The translations under genes were made by a program, and so were the position numbers. A model generated the notes under the pieces. The model was not told the origin of the DNA and did not search any database. It saw only the letters and a program-made list of their open reading frames with translations. From Prochlorococcus sp. AG-311-D23 (GTDB lineage Bacteria > Cyanobacteriota > Cyanobacteriia > PCC-6307 > Cyanobiaceae), in contig QBVH01000001.1 in NCBI GenBank assembly GCA_003284445.1, positions 81,947 to 139,860 on the forward strand: 57,914 nucleotides of DNA, given 5' to 3'. Shown piece by piece: positions 1 to 8,293 of this stretch (within the stretch, counting starts at the first letter, position 1; each line of letters opens with the position of its first letter).

Positions 1-730
1 AAGAAACAACATATTTATATTTAATATCAAAAAGAAAATTACTTAACTTAGGATCACCATGAATTAAACTAGATTGTAGCGATTCCCTCTTTAAATATCC
101 TAATAAACATTCAACATATAAGATATGATTAGAAATACTAGCAATTAAGTTTTGAACTCTTTTATTTATATTTTCATCTAATTCAATAAAGTTAAAAGTT
201 TTAATAGTCATATTAAATTGGTTTATATAATGCTTTGTATTATGAAAATCTTTAATAGTATTTTTAATTTTTGCAAGGTCAATGTCGGAGCATGCTTGAT
301 GAAACTTACCAAGACCAAGTCCTGTTTGATAAGCCATTTTCTTATCTTCTAAGACATCAAAGCTAAGAGTGTCATCGATATATTCCATAGCTCTCCAAAA
401 ATCTGAGTAATAAGGAAGTAAAAATAGGTTATTAGAATTACACTTAATTAAACATGGAGAATCCCATCTTTGATTAGCAGATTTACTATAATTTTTTTTT
501 ATTTTATTTTTAATATGATCGGTTATTAATTGATGATTAATATTAACTTGCTCATAAGATTCAAATAAATTACTAAGACACTGTAAAACAAATTTAGACT
601 TTTTCCCATTAATTAAATGTTCAATAATATACGTTTTATTTATAAGACCAGAATCAATATAATCTATATTTAAAAGTTTACTATTATCAAAAAAATTGCA
701 AGTTATTAAATTTATTTTTTCAAAATCCAT
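1..730 (-). CDS. APH/choline-kinase-fold sugar kinase-like protein (C-terminus cut off by window edge)
   Basis: An uninterrupted reading frame runs from an ATG at 728-730 to the left edge, giving 243 codons. The protein carries the phosphotransferase loop LIHGDPKLSNFLFD near its visible end, which matches the HGDxxxxN...D catalytic and metal-binding pattern of aminoglycoside phosphotransferase/choline kinase folds. The stretch around FVLQCLSNLFESYEQVN and the later FWRAMEYIDD resemble N-acetylhexosamine 1-kinase (NahK) type members, so a sugar 1-kinase is the best guess, but the substrate is not readable. It lies 10 bases after the stop of the GpsA-like gene on the same strand and is probably co-transcribed with it. 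The DNA is very AT-rich. The C-terminal part lies outside the window. Confidence 0.75.
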   Translation of the reverse strand, partial: MDFEKINLITCNFFDNSKLLNIDYIDSGLINKTYIIEHLINGKKSKFVLQCLSNLFESYEQVNINHQLITDHIKNKIKKNYSKSANQRWDSPCLIKCNSNNLFLLPYYSDFWRAMEYIDDTLSFDVLEDKKMAYQTGLGLGKFHQACSDIDLAKIKNTIKDFHNTKHYINQFNMTIKTFNFIELDENINKRVQNLIASISNHILYVECLLGYLKRESLQSSLIHGDPKLSNFLFDIKYKYVVS

Positions 731-740
731 AGGATTTACT

Positions 741-2282
741 TTATTGATTAGATTCTAATAAATAAGTTTCCATGTAATCAATAACTCTATTATATATCGG
801 TTTATCATCTGGTCCTATTGGATTCTCAAAGCCAAGCTCATTAAATTTAAAAAATAATTTATCTTCATCAATTAGTGACTTTGTTACAAAATCTATAGAA
901 GTTTTTAAATGGAAATTATTTAGTGCCTCAGATATTTTCTTGCTCTGGATTGACTTAACAGATTCTTGACAATAATTAGTTAATTCACGGCTACTCGACA
1001 TAACATTATAAATATATTTCTTAATCTCAGCAGGGCCCAATATACACATATATAAAAGATTAATCATTGATGAATTATTCAAGGGTATTGAATATTTTCT
1101 TAATATATTTGGCCAATAATTTAAAGAATTTATCCCCTCTAAAGCTCCACGTTTAAGACCAGATATTTCGCACCATTCTATAAACTCATCTACACTTTTT
1201 GGACATCTTTTATACTCAATCATCTTCTCAGCTAGAACTTGACCAGCTTGGAAATTCCTGGTTGGGTTGCCACTTACAGGCAACATCATGCTCCCTCTAA
1301 CATCGGCAACCATAGCTGTCAACTGAGTAAAAGTATGATCTCTTACCTTAACAAAATCTCCATCCTTAAGATAGGAGGCCTCTATGCGTTGGACACTATA
1401 TCCAAGTTCAGTAATAGGAAAAGGTTGTTTAGAATATAAATTCTCCCTATCAGTTCGACTCATAGAAACGTAGGCAGCCTGATCTAGGCATTGATCTAAT
1501 AATAGAGTTAATAAAGTTGGTAGCAATCCAGGATTATTCTTATGAAAAGTATGACCAAAACCCGCTAAGATTGAAGATATATTTTTAGCAGCTTTTATAT
1601 ATTGACCCTCAACATTATGAATACCTGCAGAAACTTGAATATTTGGTGAAATTTTATTTAATAGTTTTGCACCTAGTATAGCATTCATAGCGTCTGGATG
1701 ACAAAAATTGGCAGTAAAACTATCTAATGGATTTCGAAGAGCTCCGTGTCGATGAAAACCTGAAAAGAAAGCAAGATTATTTAATTTTTCGCACAACACA
1801 AAAGATTCATTCAAATTATAATCGTGGCAAAATGAGCCAACTAAACATGCAATCAAAACATTATCTCTATTAAGCTCTTTTTTGAGTTTAAATGCTAAAT
1901 TAACGTCGTTTATTATATGTTTACTATTTGCACTCAAAACAACTAATTCACAGTTAATCAATAAATCCTTAAGAGTGTTATATCTTCCTGATTTAACATC
2001 ATTTTGAATTGCCATAGATTCAATTTTGTTTTTTATACCGTTATCCATTTCAGATAGATCAGCATCAGAAAAAGCCCCAAAAAGTTCTCTACCGTCTCTA
2101 GGGGCTAAAAGAATGTTGAAGCCTTCATTTTGCAAAGCACAGTTATAGGCTAGAGAGGCAGGATATAAGCCAACACTATAAAATCCTACTTTTCCATTCA
2201 AAACCTCTCTAATTCTTATGGCTATCGGCTCACTTGAATAAGGCTCAGAAAAGAAGCTATTACTTAAATTCTTATCAAACAC
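741..2282 (-). CDS. GpsA-like (glycerol-3-phosphate dehydrogenase-related) Rossmann protein, 513 aa
   Basis: The N-terminal part (residues 30-150) reads like a Rossmann domain and the C-terminal part has GpsA-like landmarks: SGNPTRNFQAG at about 337-347 in place of the family's SRN-xx-xG stretch, and an EGINSL segment near 382-387 like the family's EGV motif. It is much longer than typical GpsA (about 330 aa). The dinucleotide-binding loop is degenerate: VGFYSVGLYPASLA (32-45) keeps one of the three usual glycines. The start is a GTG directly preceded by two TAA stops, so no longer form is possible. It is divergent from an StpA-like phosphatase gene, and a kinase-like gene follows it. A role in glycerol-phosphate or compatible-solute metabolism is inference; loss of NAD binding is possible. 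Confidence 0.6.
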   Translation of the reverse strand: MFDKNLSNSFFSEPYSSEPIAIRIREVLNGKVGFYSVGLYPASLAYNCALQNEGFNILLAPRDGRELFGAFSDADLSEMDNGIKNKIESMAIQNDVKSGRYNTLKDLLINCELVVLSANSKHIINDVNLAFKLKKELNRDNVLIACLVGSFCHDYNLNESFVLCEKLNNLAFFSGFHRHGALRNPLDSFTANFCHPDAMNAILGAKLLNKISPNIQVSAGIHNVEGQYIKAAKNISSILAGFGHTFHKNNPGLLPTLLTLLLDQCLDQAAYVSMSRTDRENLYSKQPFPITELGYSVQRIEASYLKDGDFVKVRDHTFTQLTAMVADVRGSMMLPVSGNPTRNFQAGQVLAEKMIEYKRCPKSVDEFIEWCEISGLKRGALEGINSLNYWPNILRKYSIPLNNSSMINLLYMCILGPAEIKKYIYNVMSSSRELTNYCQESVKSIQSKKISEALNNFHLKTSIDFVTKSLIDEDKLFFKFNELGFENPIGPDDKPIYNRVIDYMETYLLESNQ

Positions 2283-2361
2283 AGTTTATTAGCATTCAAT
2301 TACATTATATACAATAATAAAGAACTTTAAAAAATAGTTTTTTTTATAGTGACTATATATA

Positions 2362-2381
2362 TACTTATTAAAGAATAAGTA
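2362..2381. repeat. Perfect inverted repeat in divergent promoter region
   Basis: TACTTATT and AATAAGTA form perfect 8-base arms around AAAG. The element lies between the divergent GpsA-like and StpA-like genes, 80 bases from the first start and 61 from the second. It could be an operator shared by both or a small RNA hairpin; no regulator can be named. Confidence 0.45.
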
Positions 2382-2441
2382 CTTTCAAAATTTTGTATAT
2401 TCCTTTTAACTAGATTAAACTAATATTTAAAGGCTTCTTTT

Positions 2442-3641
2442 ATGAAAACATTCAAGACGAAAGAAGAAGTTATTGACACTATAATAAATGAAAAAGATAT
2501 CTTAATAGTTCAGGATCTTGACGGCGTTTGTATTCCACTAGTACAAGACCCTCTCAAAAGAGAGCTCAACAAAGAATATGTGAAGGACGTTTCAAGATTA
2601 AGAGAGAAGTTTGCAGTCCTAACATGCGGAGAGCATGAAGGTAGAAGAGGCGTTAATCGTTTAGTAGAGAAGGCACTTAATTCAAAAACAACTGCGAAAG
2701 AAAATGGTTTTTACTTACCTGGCCTTGCGGCCTGTGGAGTTGAATTTCAAGATAGATTTAGTAATTTATCCCATCCAGGGCTCAAAGATAATGAGATTAA
2801 CTTTTTAGCAGAAGTTCCAATAATGATGAGATCAATGTTAACTAATGAATTAAAAAAATTCTTACCAAATCTCTCAAATAACTTAAGAAATAAATTAATT
2901 GATGTAGCCGTATGTGATACGCGCTATACTCCCACTTTAAACTTTAATGAAATTTTTAACTACTTTAAAAATGATTTTCAAAAAGTAAAAGATTTGCAAC
3001 TGATTATGAAAAATATAATGAATAATTTACTAGAAGATTCTAAAAATCATGGGTTAGATGATTCTTTTTATCTGCATTTGATGCCAAATTTAGGAATAAG
3101 AAATGGCAAAGAAATAATGAAATATTCAACTCAAAATGAGTTCGGCACAACAGATATTCAGTTCATTATCAAGGGTGCAATAAAAGAAGCAGGTCTTTTA
3201 TTGCTGTTAAATAAATACATAGCAAATAAAACAGGTGTTTACCCTTTCGGTGAAAACTTCAACGTCAGGAATGCACCAAAGACACATAATAAATTAATAG
3301 CGCTATGCAAAGATAAAATTCCTAGTAATCAAATGCCACTACTCGTAGGTGTTGGCGATACAGTAACTTCGGTTAAAGATAATAAAGATAATTCTTGGTT
3401 AAGAGGGGGAAGTGATAGAGGTTTCTTAACATTGATCCAAAGATTGGGAGAATCTTATAATAAAGAGAATCAAGTTATTTTTGTTAACAGCTGCAACGAT
3501 CAGGTATTAAGACCAAAAATTAACGGAGCTGACATGACAGGTATTAGTGATCCTAATGATGATTTAAATTTCAATATGATTATTAATGATGGTCCAAAAG
3601 AATATATAGAGTGGTTTAAAGAATTAGCTACTAACTTTTAG
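2442..3641 (+). CDS. stpA: Glucosylglycerol-3-phosphatase-like HAD protein (StpA/GgpP family)
   Basis: The 399-residue protein opens with a HAD-type motif, VQDLDGVC, placing the nucleophile and acid/base aspartates at D25 and D27. It is followed by a TCGEHEGRRGVNRLVEKA stretch that I associate with the salt-tolerance phosphatase family (StpA, glucosylglycerol 3-phosphate phosphatase). A late GVGDTVTS motif (303-310) supplies the acidic metal-binding end of the HAD active site. The length is close to that of StpA (about 420 aa). In salt-tolerant cyanobacteria StpA dephosphorylates the product of GgpS to make the osmolyte glucosylglycerol; no ggpS is present in this window, so the substrate here is unproven. 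The gene is divergent from the GpsA-like gene. Confidence 0.75.
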   Translation: MKTFKTKEEVIDTIINEKDILIVQDLDGVCIPLVQDPLKRELNKEYVKDVSRLREKFAVLTCGEHEGRRGVNRLVEKALNSKTTAKENGFYLPGLAACGVEFQDRFSNLSHPGLKDNEINFLAEVPIMMRSMLTNELKKFLPNLSNNLRNKLIDVAVCDTRYTPTLNFNEIFNYFKNDFQKVKDLQLIMKNIMNNLLEDSKNHGLDDSFYLHLMPNLGIRNGKEIMKYSTQNEFGTTDIQFIIKGAIKEAGLLLLLNKYIANKTGVYPFGENFNVRNAPKTHNKLIALCKDKIPSNQMPLLVGVGDTVTSVKDNKDNSWLRGGSDRGFLTLIQRLGESYNKENQVIFVNSCNDQVLRPKINGADMTGISDPNDDLNFNMIINDGPKEYIEWFKELATNF

Positions 3642-3729
3642 ATTTTCAGTAAAAGAATAATAAAATATTCTCACCTAAATAAATATTTTTACTATAATGA
3701 CAAAAGATGTTAGGTATATATAGATCTCT

Positions 3730-4674
3730 ATGGAGAAAACTCAAACAAAATTCCCAAAAATCAAGAGAGACTTTCTTGATACTTTGCAAATAAATATAGG
3801 TTATAAATGCAATCAAGCTTGCAGTCATTGTCACGTAGATTCTAGTCCAAGCAGAACAGAAATGATGAGCGATGATATTATAAATCTTATACCTAAAGTT
3901 ATAGAAGTCAACAATATTAAGCTTCTAGATATTACCGGAGGAGCTCCCGAACTTCATCCTAAATTTAAACAATTAGTAAAAGAAGTACGTAGTCTTAATG
4001 TTGAAGTAATGGACAGATGTAATTTAACAATACTTACAGAGCCAGGTTATGATGATTTGGCAAGTTTTTTATCATCAAATAAAGTACAAATAACTGCATC
4101 ACTTCCTTGTTATCTTGAGGACAATGTAGACAATCAGCGAGGAAAAGGTGTTTTTGAAAAAAGTATATTAGCTCTTAAACAACTTAACTCTCTTGGTTAC
4201 GGTATAAAAGATAAAGGTCTACTTTTGAATTTAGTCTATAATCCAAGTGGTCCACAGCTTCCACCATCACAAAAAGAACTAGAAGATACTTATAGACGAG
4301 AATTAAAAGAAAGGTATGGTATTTTTTTCTCGAATTTATTTGTTTTAGCTAATATGCCAATTAATAGATATGAGAGCTATTTAAAGATAAATGGGAAACT
4401 AGAAGAGTATAATAAATTACTTAAAGACAATCATAATCCAGGAAATCTTAATTCAGTAATGTGTAGAACAACTCTGAGTGTTGATTGGAAAGGTTATTTA
4501 TATGATTGTGATTTTAACCAACAACTTGGAATGAAGAGAAATGGTAACGTTAAGCATTTGGATGACTTATTGATTCCACTTGTATCTTTAAAGAATAATC
4601 CTATTTCCATAGGGAATCATTGTTTCGGATGTACTGCTGGAGCTGGTTCAAGTTGTGGTGGAGAGTTAACTTAA
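3730..4674 (+). CDS. arsS: Radical SAM protein, ArsS (arsenosugar biosynthesis) family
   Basis: The N-terminus has the radical SAM cysteines C27, C31 and C34 in CNQACSHCH, and DITGGAPELHP further on as the SAM-binding GGxP equivalent. The C-terminal half matches the DUF3641-type extension, ending with additional cysteines in a GNHCFGCTAGAGSSCGG tail that could bind auxiliary Fe-S or substrate. The length (314 aa) fits the ArsS/rSAM_SeCys group. ArsS transfers the deoxyadenosyl group of SAM to dimethylated arsenic in arsenosugar formation, normally with the methyltransferase ArsM, which is not in the window. The stop is 9 bases from the convergent fur-family gene. Confidence 0.85.
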   Translation: MEKTQTKFPKIKRDFLDTLQINIGYKCNQACSHCHVDSSPSRTEMMSDDIINLIPKVIEVNNIKLLDITGGAPELHPKFKQLVKEVRSLNVEVMDRCNLTILTEPGYDDLASFLSSNKVQITASLPCYLEDNVDNQRGKGVFEKSILALKQLNSLGYGIKDKGLLLNLVYNPSGPQLPPSQKELEDTYRRELKERYGIFFSNLFVLANMPINRYESYLKINGKLEEYNKLLKDNHNPGNLNSVMCRTTLSVDWKGYLYDCDFNQQLGMKRNGNVKHLDDLLIPLVSLKNNPISIGNHCFGCTAGAGSSCGGELT

Positions 4675-4683
4675 AAATAAGGT

Positions 4684-5142
4684 TTATTTGTTAGAACACT
4701 TTGGACATAATGCTCGAACATTCAATGATGACTCCAATAATTTAAACCCGAAGTTTTTGGCTGCTGCTTTACCAGCATTAATAACATTATTATTTTCAAA
4801 CTCTTCTGTTCTACCACAACGGATACAAATCAAATGATGATGATCTGGATGATCGTGACTAAGCAATTCGAACCTATTTCCTCCCTCACTTAAATCAAGT
4901 TCATTAAGGAAGGTCATCTTGACCAAGAGTCTTAAAGTTCTGTAAATAGTCGCAAGAGAAACCTTCTCCCCAGAACTTGTCAATTTGGAATGCACCTCCT
5001 CCGCACTTAGATGGATTCCAGAGCCAATCTCTTCAAATAAAGAAAGAACCTTTTTCCTTTGAGGGGTCATTCTTTTACCATCTGAGCGAAGATCAGATTC
5101 AAAAGGAGAAGGATGGGTGCGATAGGAAGCGGGGGAAATCAA
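4684..5142 (-). CDS. Fur-family transcriptional regulator (Fur/PerR/Zur type)
   Basis: The 152-residue protein has the Fur winged helix (about 25-90, RMTPQRKKVLSLFEE and SLATIYRTLRLL) and a C-terminal dimerisation domain with a His-rich metal site (SHDHPDHHHLI, 95-105). Two CxxC pairs (C106/C109 and C146/C149) form the structural zinc site. Such proteins repress iron, zinc or peroxide-stress genes with metal as co-repressor; which of the three cannot be told here. No ATG lies upstream of residue 25; the frame begins with TTG at 5142, so the true start may be TTG or a little further in. It is convergent with arsS and divergent from the isochorismatase-like gene. Confidence 0.88.
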   Translation of the reverse strand: MISPASYRTHPSPFESDLRSDGKRMTPQRKKVLSLFEEIGSGIHLSAEEVHSKLTSSGEKVSLATIYRTLRLLVKMTFLNELDLSEGGNRFELLSHDHPDHHHLICIRCGRTEEFENNNVINAGKAAAKNFGFKLLESSLNVRALCPKCSNK

Positions 5143-5284
5143 CTTCAGTTTTATATTCTCAATAGTCTAGCGTAATGAGAACAGTTTGCAACGAGGGAAA
5201 GGCTTCCTCAGAATCCTCTCGACACAAATGATGTCTAAGTTTATTAGATGATTTATATTTAAATAAACAAAAAGAAATTCTAAA

Positions 5285-5887
5285 ATGGATCGATTTTTAA
5301 AAAAAAATACCACTCAAATTTATATAAATAATGATATGTTAGTAGAGGACGAAACATTACTACTTATAGTAGATGCGCAACAAAAGCTTTTAAAAAATAT
5401 TAAAGACAATAAATTATTAGTATTTAACATAAAAAAGCTCATCAATACATGCAATTTGCTTAAGATTCAGATCGCTATTACTGAACAAAATCCATTGAAG
5501 CTTGGGAAGACTCTAGAATCAATTATAGATGATAATGAATATCCTATATTTGAAAAAATGGAATTTAGTTGTATTAAGAATAAGAACTTTATAAATTATT
5601 TAAATGAACATAATTTCAAAAATATAATAGTTTGTGGAATTGAGAGTCATATATGTGTTCTTCAGACATCGATTGATCTTTTACAAAAAGGATTAAACAT
5701 ACTAATCCCAAGAGATGCTATTGGAAGTAGAAATGAAATAGACAATGATACTGCTTTTTTAAGACTTATATTATCTGGTGCAGTTGCATCTACGACTGAA
5801 AGTCTAATATGTGAATTATGTAAGACCTCTAATAGAAAAGAATTTAGAGAGGTTAGTAAAATATTAAAAGATTCATTTTCAAATTAA
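5285..5887 (+). CDS. Isochorismatase-family cysteine hydrolase
   Basis: The 200-residue protein has the isochorismatase fold with the catalytic triad in the expected places: D30 in LLLIVDAQQ, K91 in FEKMEFSC and C124 in VCGIESHICV, the last with the typical GIESHxCV context. Family members hydrolyse C-N or ether bonds in substrates such as nicotinamide, N-carbamoyl compounds or isochorismate. No neighbouring gene indicates the substrate, and isochorismate use by MenD elsewhere in the window is not evidence that this protein acts on it. It starts with ATG and is separated by 65 bases from the mechanosensitive-channel gene that follows on the same strand. Confidence 0.85.
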   Translation: MDRFLKKNTTQIYINNDMLVEDETLLLIVDAQQKLLKNIKDNKLLVFNIKKLINTCNLLKIQIAITEQNPLKLGKTLESIIDDNEYPIFEKMEFSCIKNKNFINYLNEHNFKNIIVCGIESHICVLQTSIDLLQKGLNILIPRDAIGSRNEIDNDTAFLRLILSGAVASTTESLICELCKTSNRKEFREVSKILKDSFSN

Positions 5888-5952
5888 ATAATTAGAAAAT
5901 ATCTAGACAAATCGTTTTTTTCAGGCAGTCTGAAGAAAAGTATTCTGAAATC

Positions 5953-6969
5953 ATGCAAGATTTTTATAAAAACATAATTATTTCATTACTAACTTTTAGT
6001 ATAGGTTGCATTATTTCCCTGGTGAGTCCAAAAATACTCAAAAAGGTTTTAAGGAGAATAACCTCTGCAACACAAAGCAAAACTGATGACTATATAGCTA
6101 CTCTTTTAATTGAGACTATTAAACCTTTAGGGTTTATCTTAAGTTTTATAGTTGCATGGAAAGTTTTACTAATTGGTGGGGTAGTAGATAAGACATTAAT
6201 TGGTATTAGTAAGTTTTTAAGCCTTATTTATATTGTCAGATTTGTAAATAGAGTATTTTTAAAAATAATACAAAGATGGTCAAGCAAAATCAATGATCAA
6301 TCTATCAGTGAAATGATTCGTTCACTTAGTCCAATGGTTGGTGCAGCTGTTTGGAGTCTAGGTGTTATTTTTTATCTTCAAAATATGGGTGTCCAAATGG
6401 CAGCCATCTGGGCTCTTTTAAGTGCAGGAGGTATAGGGGCTGGACTCGCCTTAAAGGAACCAGTTCAAGAGTTCTTCGAGTACATAACGATCCTCCTAGA
6501 TAAACCATTTCAAAGTGGACAATTTATTCATATTGATGGGATCTGGGCAAAAGTAGAGAGAGTAGGTGTCAGATCCACACGCTTAAGAAGTATTAACGGA
6601 GAAGCAATAGTAATGAGCAATAGCAGACTCACAAATGGAGTAATCTCAAACTATGCTGAGATGAAGAAGAGAAGACTGGTTCATAAATTAGGTGTGGTCT
6701 ATGAAACTACATTTGAGCAAACAAAAAGCATACCGATGATGATAAAAAATATCGTCGATAAAACTGAAAATGCGATCTTCGACCGATGTCATTTTATCGA
6801 ATTCGCAAATAGCAGCCTTGATTTTGAGCTTGTCTATTACATCCCTACAAGTGATTATCTTCAAGCAATGTCAGCGCAGCAAGAAATCAATCTAGAAATC
6901 ATGAAGAAGTTCCAAAATGAAAATATTAACTTCGCATATCCAACCCAAACAATTCATTTAAACAAATAA
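5953..6969 (+). CDS. MscS-family mechanosensitive ion channel
   Basis: The 338-residue protein has hydrophobic segments near residues 5-27, 55-75, 83-102 and 130-165, the last being the Gly/Ala-rich pore helix (LLSAGGIGAGLALKEPVQEF). This is followed by the MscS beta domain: DKPFQSGQFIHIDGIWAKVERVGVR, then the typical TRLRS and NGEAIVMSNSRL segments (about 180-225). Such channels open on hypo-osmotic shock and release ions and small solutes. The gene may form a loose unit with the preceding hydrolase gene, and it converges on the POR-like gene with only 7 bases between stops. Confidence 0.9.
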   Translation: MQDFYKNIIISLLTFSIGCIISLVSPKILKKVLRRITSATQSKTDDYIATLLIETIKPLGFILSFIVAWKVLLIGGVVDKTLIGISKFLSLIYIVRFVNRVFLKIIQRWSSKINDQSISEMIRSLSPMVGAAVWSLGVIFYLQNMGVQMAAIWALLSAGGIGAGLALKEPVQEFFEYITILLDKPFQSGQFIHIDGIWAKVERVGVRSTRLRSINGEAIVMSNSRLTNGVISNYAEMKKRRLVHKLGVVYETTFEQTKSIPMMIKNIVDKTENAIFDRCHFIEFANSSLDFELVYYIPTSDYLQAMSAQQEINLEIMKKFQNENINFAYPTQTIHLNK

Positions 6970-6976
6970 AAGATAT

Positions 6977-7999
6977 TTATCTTAGTATCTTATCTATTAG
7001 AGATTGAGATAAATCCCATAAATTATCTGATAAATCTCCTCTTTGGGCATCATTGCTTATATCAGTTTCTTCAAAAATAAATTTACCTGATGAAATAATT
7101 TTATTACTATAATAATTGAAATTAGGTTCTCTATATTTAGATAAACAAGCTAAATTGCTTAAAAGCAAGCCTGCATATTTATTTGTTGTGGTTATTTTCA
7201 AAATATCTCTAGCTAAAAAAGCAAATAATATTTGTCCTAATTGATTATATTTTCTGCTGTACCTAAAAAATCCTTGGTTATCTCTAGAGATAACCAAGCC
7301 TGGAGCCCAGGCTATAACAGGGATTGATAATTTCTTGCTTATTAAATAATTACTTAACTTCTTTGCAAAAAGAATATTACATAATTTACTATCCTTATAT
7401 GCTTTATCAGCATTAAAATTATTTCCATCAATCATTTCAAAACCTGCACCAGATTTTAATCCTTCTAAGTTTCCCAAGCTTGCCTTAGCTCCTACTTTAC
7501 CTCCACCACTATTAGGGTTATGAACTTCTGAAGAAGTAATAATTATTTTCGGATCATTCCTCATATCTAATAAAGGTAAAATCTTTTGTGTCAGATAGAA
7601 ATGTGCTAAATGATTTACTGCAAAAGTCAGTTCAATCCCTTGAGTTGACATTCGAGGTCTTTTTGATCCTGTATATTGAAGACCGGCATTTAAAACTAAA
7701 ACATCGATTTTCGCACGTCTGGTTTTAAGTTCAGAACAAATAGAGTCAATACTATTTAAATCAGAAAGATCCATAATAGGAGTATAAATTTCACCTTTCT
7801 TAGATAATTCAACTGGAAGTTGATTTAATATATTAGTCAATACTTGATTCGCTCTAGATATGTTTTTACAAGGTAAAATTATATTATGACCAAAGGAAAT
7901 TAATTTTAAAACTGCTTGATAACCAATACCTGATGAGCCACCTGTTATAAAAATAGTTAAAGGTTTATCTTTGTTTGATATATTTGATTTTTCTTTCAT
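6977..7999 (-). CDS. Protochlorophyllide-oxidoreductase-like short-chain dehydrogenase (divergent POR paralogue)
   Basis: The 340-residue protein has the SDR cofactor loop TGGSSGIG (19-26), NAG at 104-106 and the catalytic YxxxK as Y201/K205. The segments LGNLEG and KAYKDSKLCN are hallmarks of light-dependent protochlorophyllide reductase rather than general SDRs, and the end LWDLSQSLI resembles POR's C-terminus. However the Cys in POR's YPGC motif is replaced: this protein has APGL (232-235). The Cys usually before NAA is Leu, while C207 in SKLCN is kept. It is either a divergent POR or a related reductase of another substrate. Its neighbours include carotenoid and antenna genes. It starts with ATG at 7997-7999. 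Confidence 0.75.
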   Translation of the reverse strand: MKEKSNISNKDKPLTIFITGGSSGIGYQAVLKLISFGHNIILPCKNISRANQVLTNILNQLPVELSKKGEIYTPIMDLSDLNSIDSICSELKTRRAKIDVLVLNAGLQYTGSKRPRMSTQGIELTFAVNHLAHFYLTQKILPLLDMRNDPKIIITSSEVHNPNSGGGKVGAKASLGNLEGLKSGAGFEMIDGNNFNADKAYKDSKLCNILFAKKLSNYLISKKLSIPVIAWAPGLVISRDNQGFFRYSRKYNQLGQILFAFLARDILKITTTNKYAGLLLSNLACLSKYREPNFNYYSNKIISSGKFIFEETDISNDAQRGDLSDNLWDLSQSLIDKILR

Positions 8000-8293
8000 A
8001 ATTTTTTAATTTTGATTGATTTTGAAATTAAATTAAATTATTGATTATTTCAATTTTTATTCAAAAACTCTTCATACATACTTAAAACAACAAATTAAAA
8101 TCATTAAGTTGATAAAAAACATTAATACAATTCATTGTTAATGCCATCACGAGCTATTGTTGAGTCTATAGGCATGAGTGTTTAAAGTGGTAATCCAGGA
8201 AGGCAATCAAATAACTAATTTTTATTCGAACAAATCAAATCCTATTTTACGACTACAAGTAAAAGGAAATACTTATTTTCCTAAAAGAGAACC
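8000..8293. other. Divergent intergenic region between POR-like gene and lycopene cyclase
   Basis: These 294 bases separate two divergent genes and must hold both promoters. They are AT-rich, with a less AT-rich patch around 8140-8210. I saw no tRNA or convincing small gene. A 14-codon frame around 8140 and an imperfect hairpin (8264-8282) just upstream of the cyclase are too weak to call. Confidence 0.5.

Noticed and set aside
4684-5142. Calling the Fur-family gene specifically fur, zur or perR
   Set aside because: The metal-site residues alone do not separate these subtypes by eye; a phylogeny is required.
5916-5937. TTCAG...CTGAA inverted repeat between the isochorismatase and MscS genes, considered as a terminator
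   Set aside because: Stem is five pairs only and no T-run follows on either strand.
8137-8181. 14-codon frame MPSRAIVESIGMSV upstream of the lycopene cyclase
   Set aside because: Too short, no ribosome-binding site and no support beyond an open frame.
8264-8282. Hairpin AGGAAATA / TATTTTCCT just before the lycopene cyclase
   Set aside because: One arm has a bulge, the loop is short and the bases are AT-rich; too likely by chance in this DNA.
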